NCBI GenBank assembly: GCA_015501595.1
Contig: JADNRX010000417.1
Location: forward strand, 1-45,270
Source: Hymenopellis radicata
Taxonomy: Eukaryota > Basidiomycota > Agaricomycetes > Agaricales > Physalacriaceae
Direction: 5' to 3'
Length of the DNA stretch: 45,270 bases
A program made the position numbers and the translations under genes. The notes beneath the pieces were generated by a model. The model worked only from the letters and a program-made list of their open reading frames with translations. It had not been told where the DNA came from and did no database searches. Each line of letters opens with the position of its first letter. Within the stretch, counting starts at the first letter, position 1. This document shows, in pieces, positions 44,959 to 45,270 of the stretch.

Positions 44959-45270
44959 GGCAGAGTGAGGCGAAGAAGCGACTGATTGTATTCCCAAGTT
45001 GAGTGAAGAGCTAGACTTTTTCTCTTTCTGCGAATGTAATATTTATTTTTCGCTCGAATAACCAAGAGCAAGAGGTAGGTCAGATGACATCATGCGCTTT
45101 GCCTTTCGCCAACACCACCATCGCGTGAACGACGACGAGCGCAGTGCCAGCAGATGACCCGCGTCTCTTAGAAGCCGACTCGCCGAGAATGGACCGTGTT
45201 TCTGTGACTCGAGTAGGATGAAGGATGCGATAAACCGTGATTTGGAAGGACCGAGCGACGAACAAGGAGA
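44959..45270. repeat. 3' flank of copy D, cut by the window end
   Basis: It matches 41424-41870 without the internal tandem duplication: AAGAGCTAGACTTTTTCTC, GGTCAGATGACATCATG, GAAGCCGACTCGCCGAGA. The window stops inside the block, so the duplication may continue to the right. Confidence 0.75.

Overview
The window looks like nuclear DNA of a mushroom-forming basidiomycete (Agaricomycetes). Genes carry many short introns of about 45-60 bp with GT...AG ends, including one 17-nt microexon. Families typical of agarics are present: F-box proteins, BTB proteins, DUF6534-type membrane proteins, RING-like proteins, GH5 exo-1,3-glucanase and a tyrosine-recombinase gene of Crypton type. There is no bacterial operon structure, and I recognised no rRNA, tRNA or CRISPR. 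All names come from motif recognition and all exon models were spliced by hand, so identities and boundaries need database and RNA evidence.

Layout. 1-577: a large fold-back repeat built from GAGGAAAT/ATTTCCTC units, replacing the 3' half of an HMG-box gene (578-917, minus). 1421-6645: gene-poor, with a 23-bp-arm hairpin at 5508-5558. 6646-9074: an intact 7-exon tyrosine recombinase (plus), convergent at 24 bp with a RING-like gene (9099-9919, minus). 10804-12318: an F-box gene with one in-frame stop. 12.6-20.1 kb: two copies of a segment holding an HMG-box gene plus a membrane-anchored GH5 glucanase. The first has a full-length GH5 with a suspected frameshift; the second has a fuller HMG gene but only a GH5 remnant. 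20460-21935: a second F-box gene.

22.4-45.3 kb is a landscape of segmental duplications. Its main content is a four-member family of two-pass membrane proteins that I cannot assign a function: copy A (22428-24306, minus), B (34081-35934, minus), C (39491-41423, plus) and D (43092-44958, plus). All four share the same eight-exon structure. A and B read through; C has one nonsense codon; D has four frame breaks. The copies carry their 5' and 3' flanks with them, and B and C form a large inverted repeat around a UBC1-type ubiquitin-conjugating enzyme gene (36952-37709). Between A and B lies a BTB gene (26844-28749) convergent with a DUF6534-type membrane gene (29334-30935). The 3' halves of this pair are duplicated as decayed sequence at 31760-33060.

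The genes do not form an obvious pathway. The common theme is duplication followed by decay. The most interesting element is the unknown membrane-protein family with its conserved microexon and travelling flanks.
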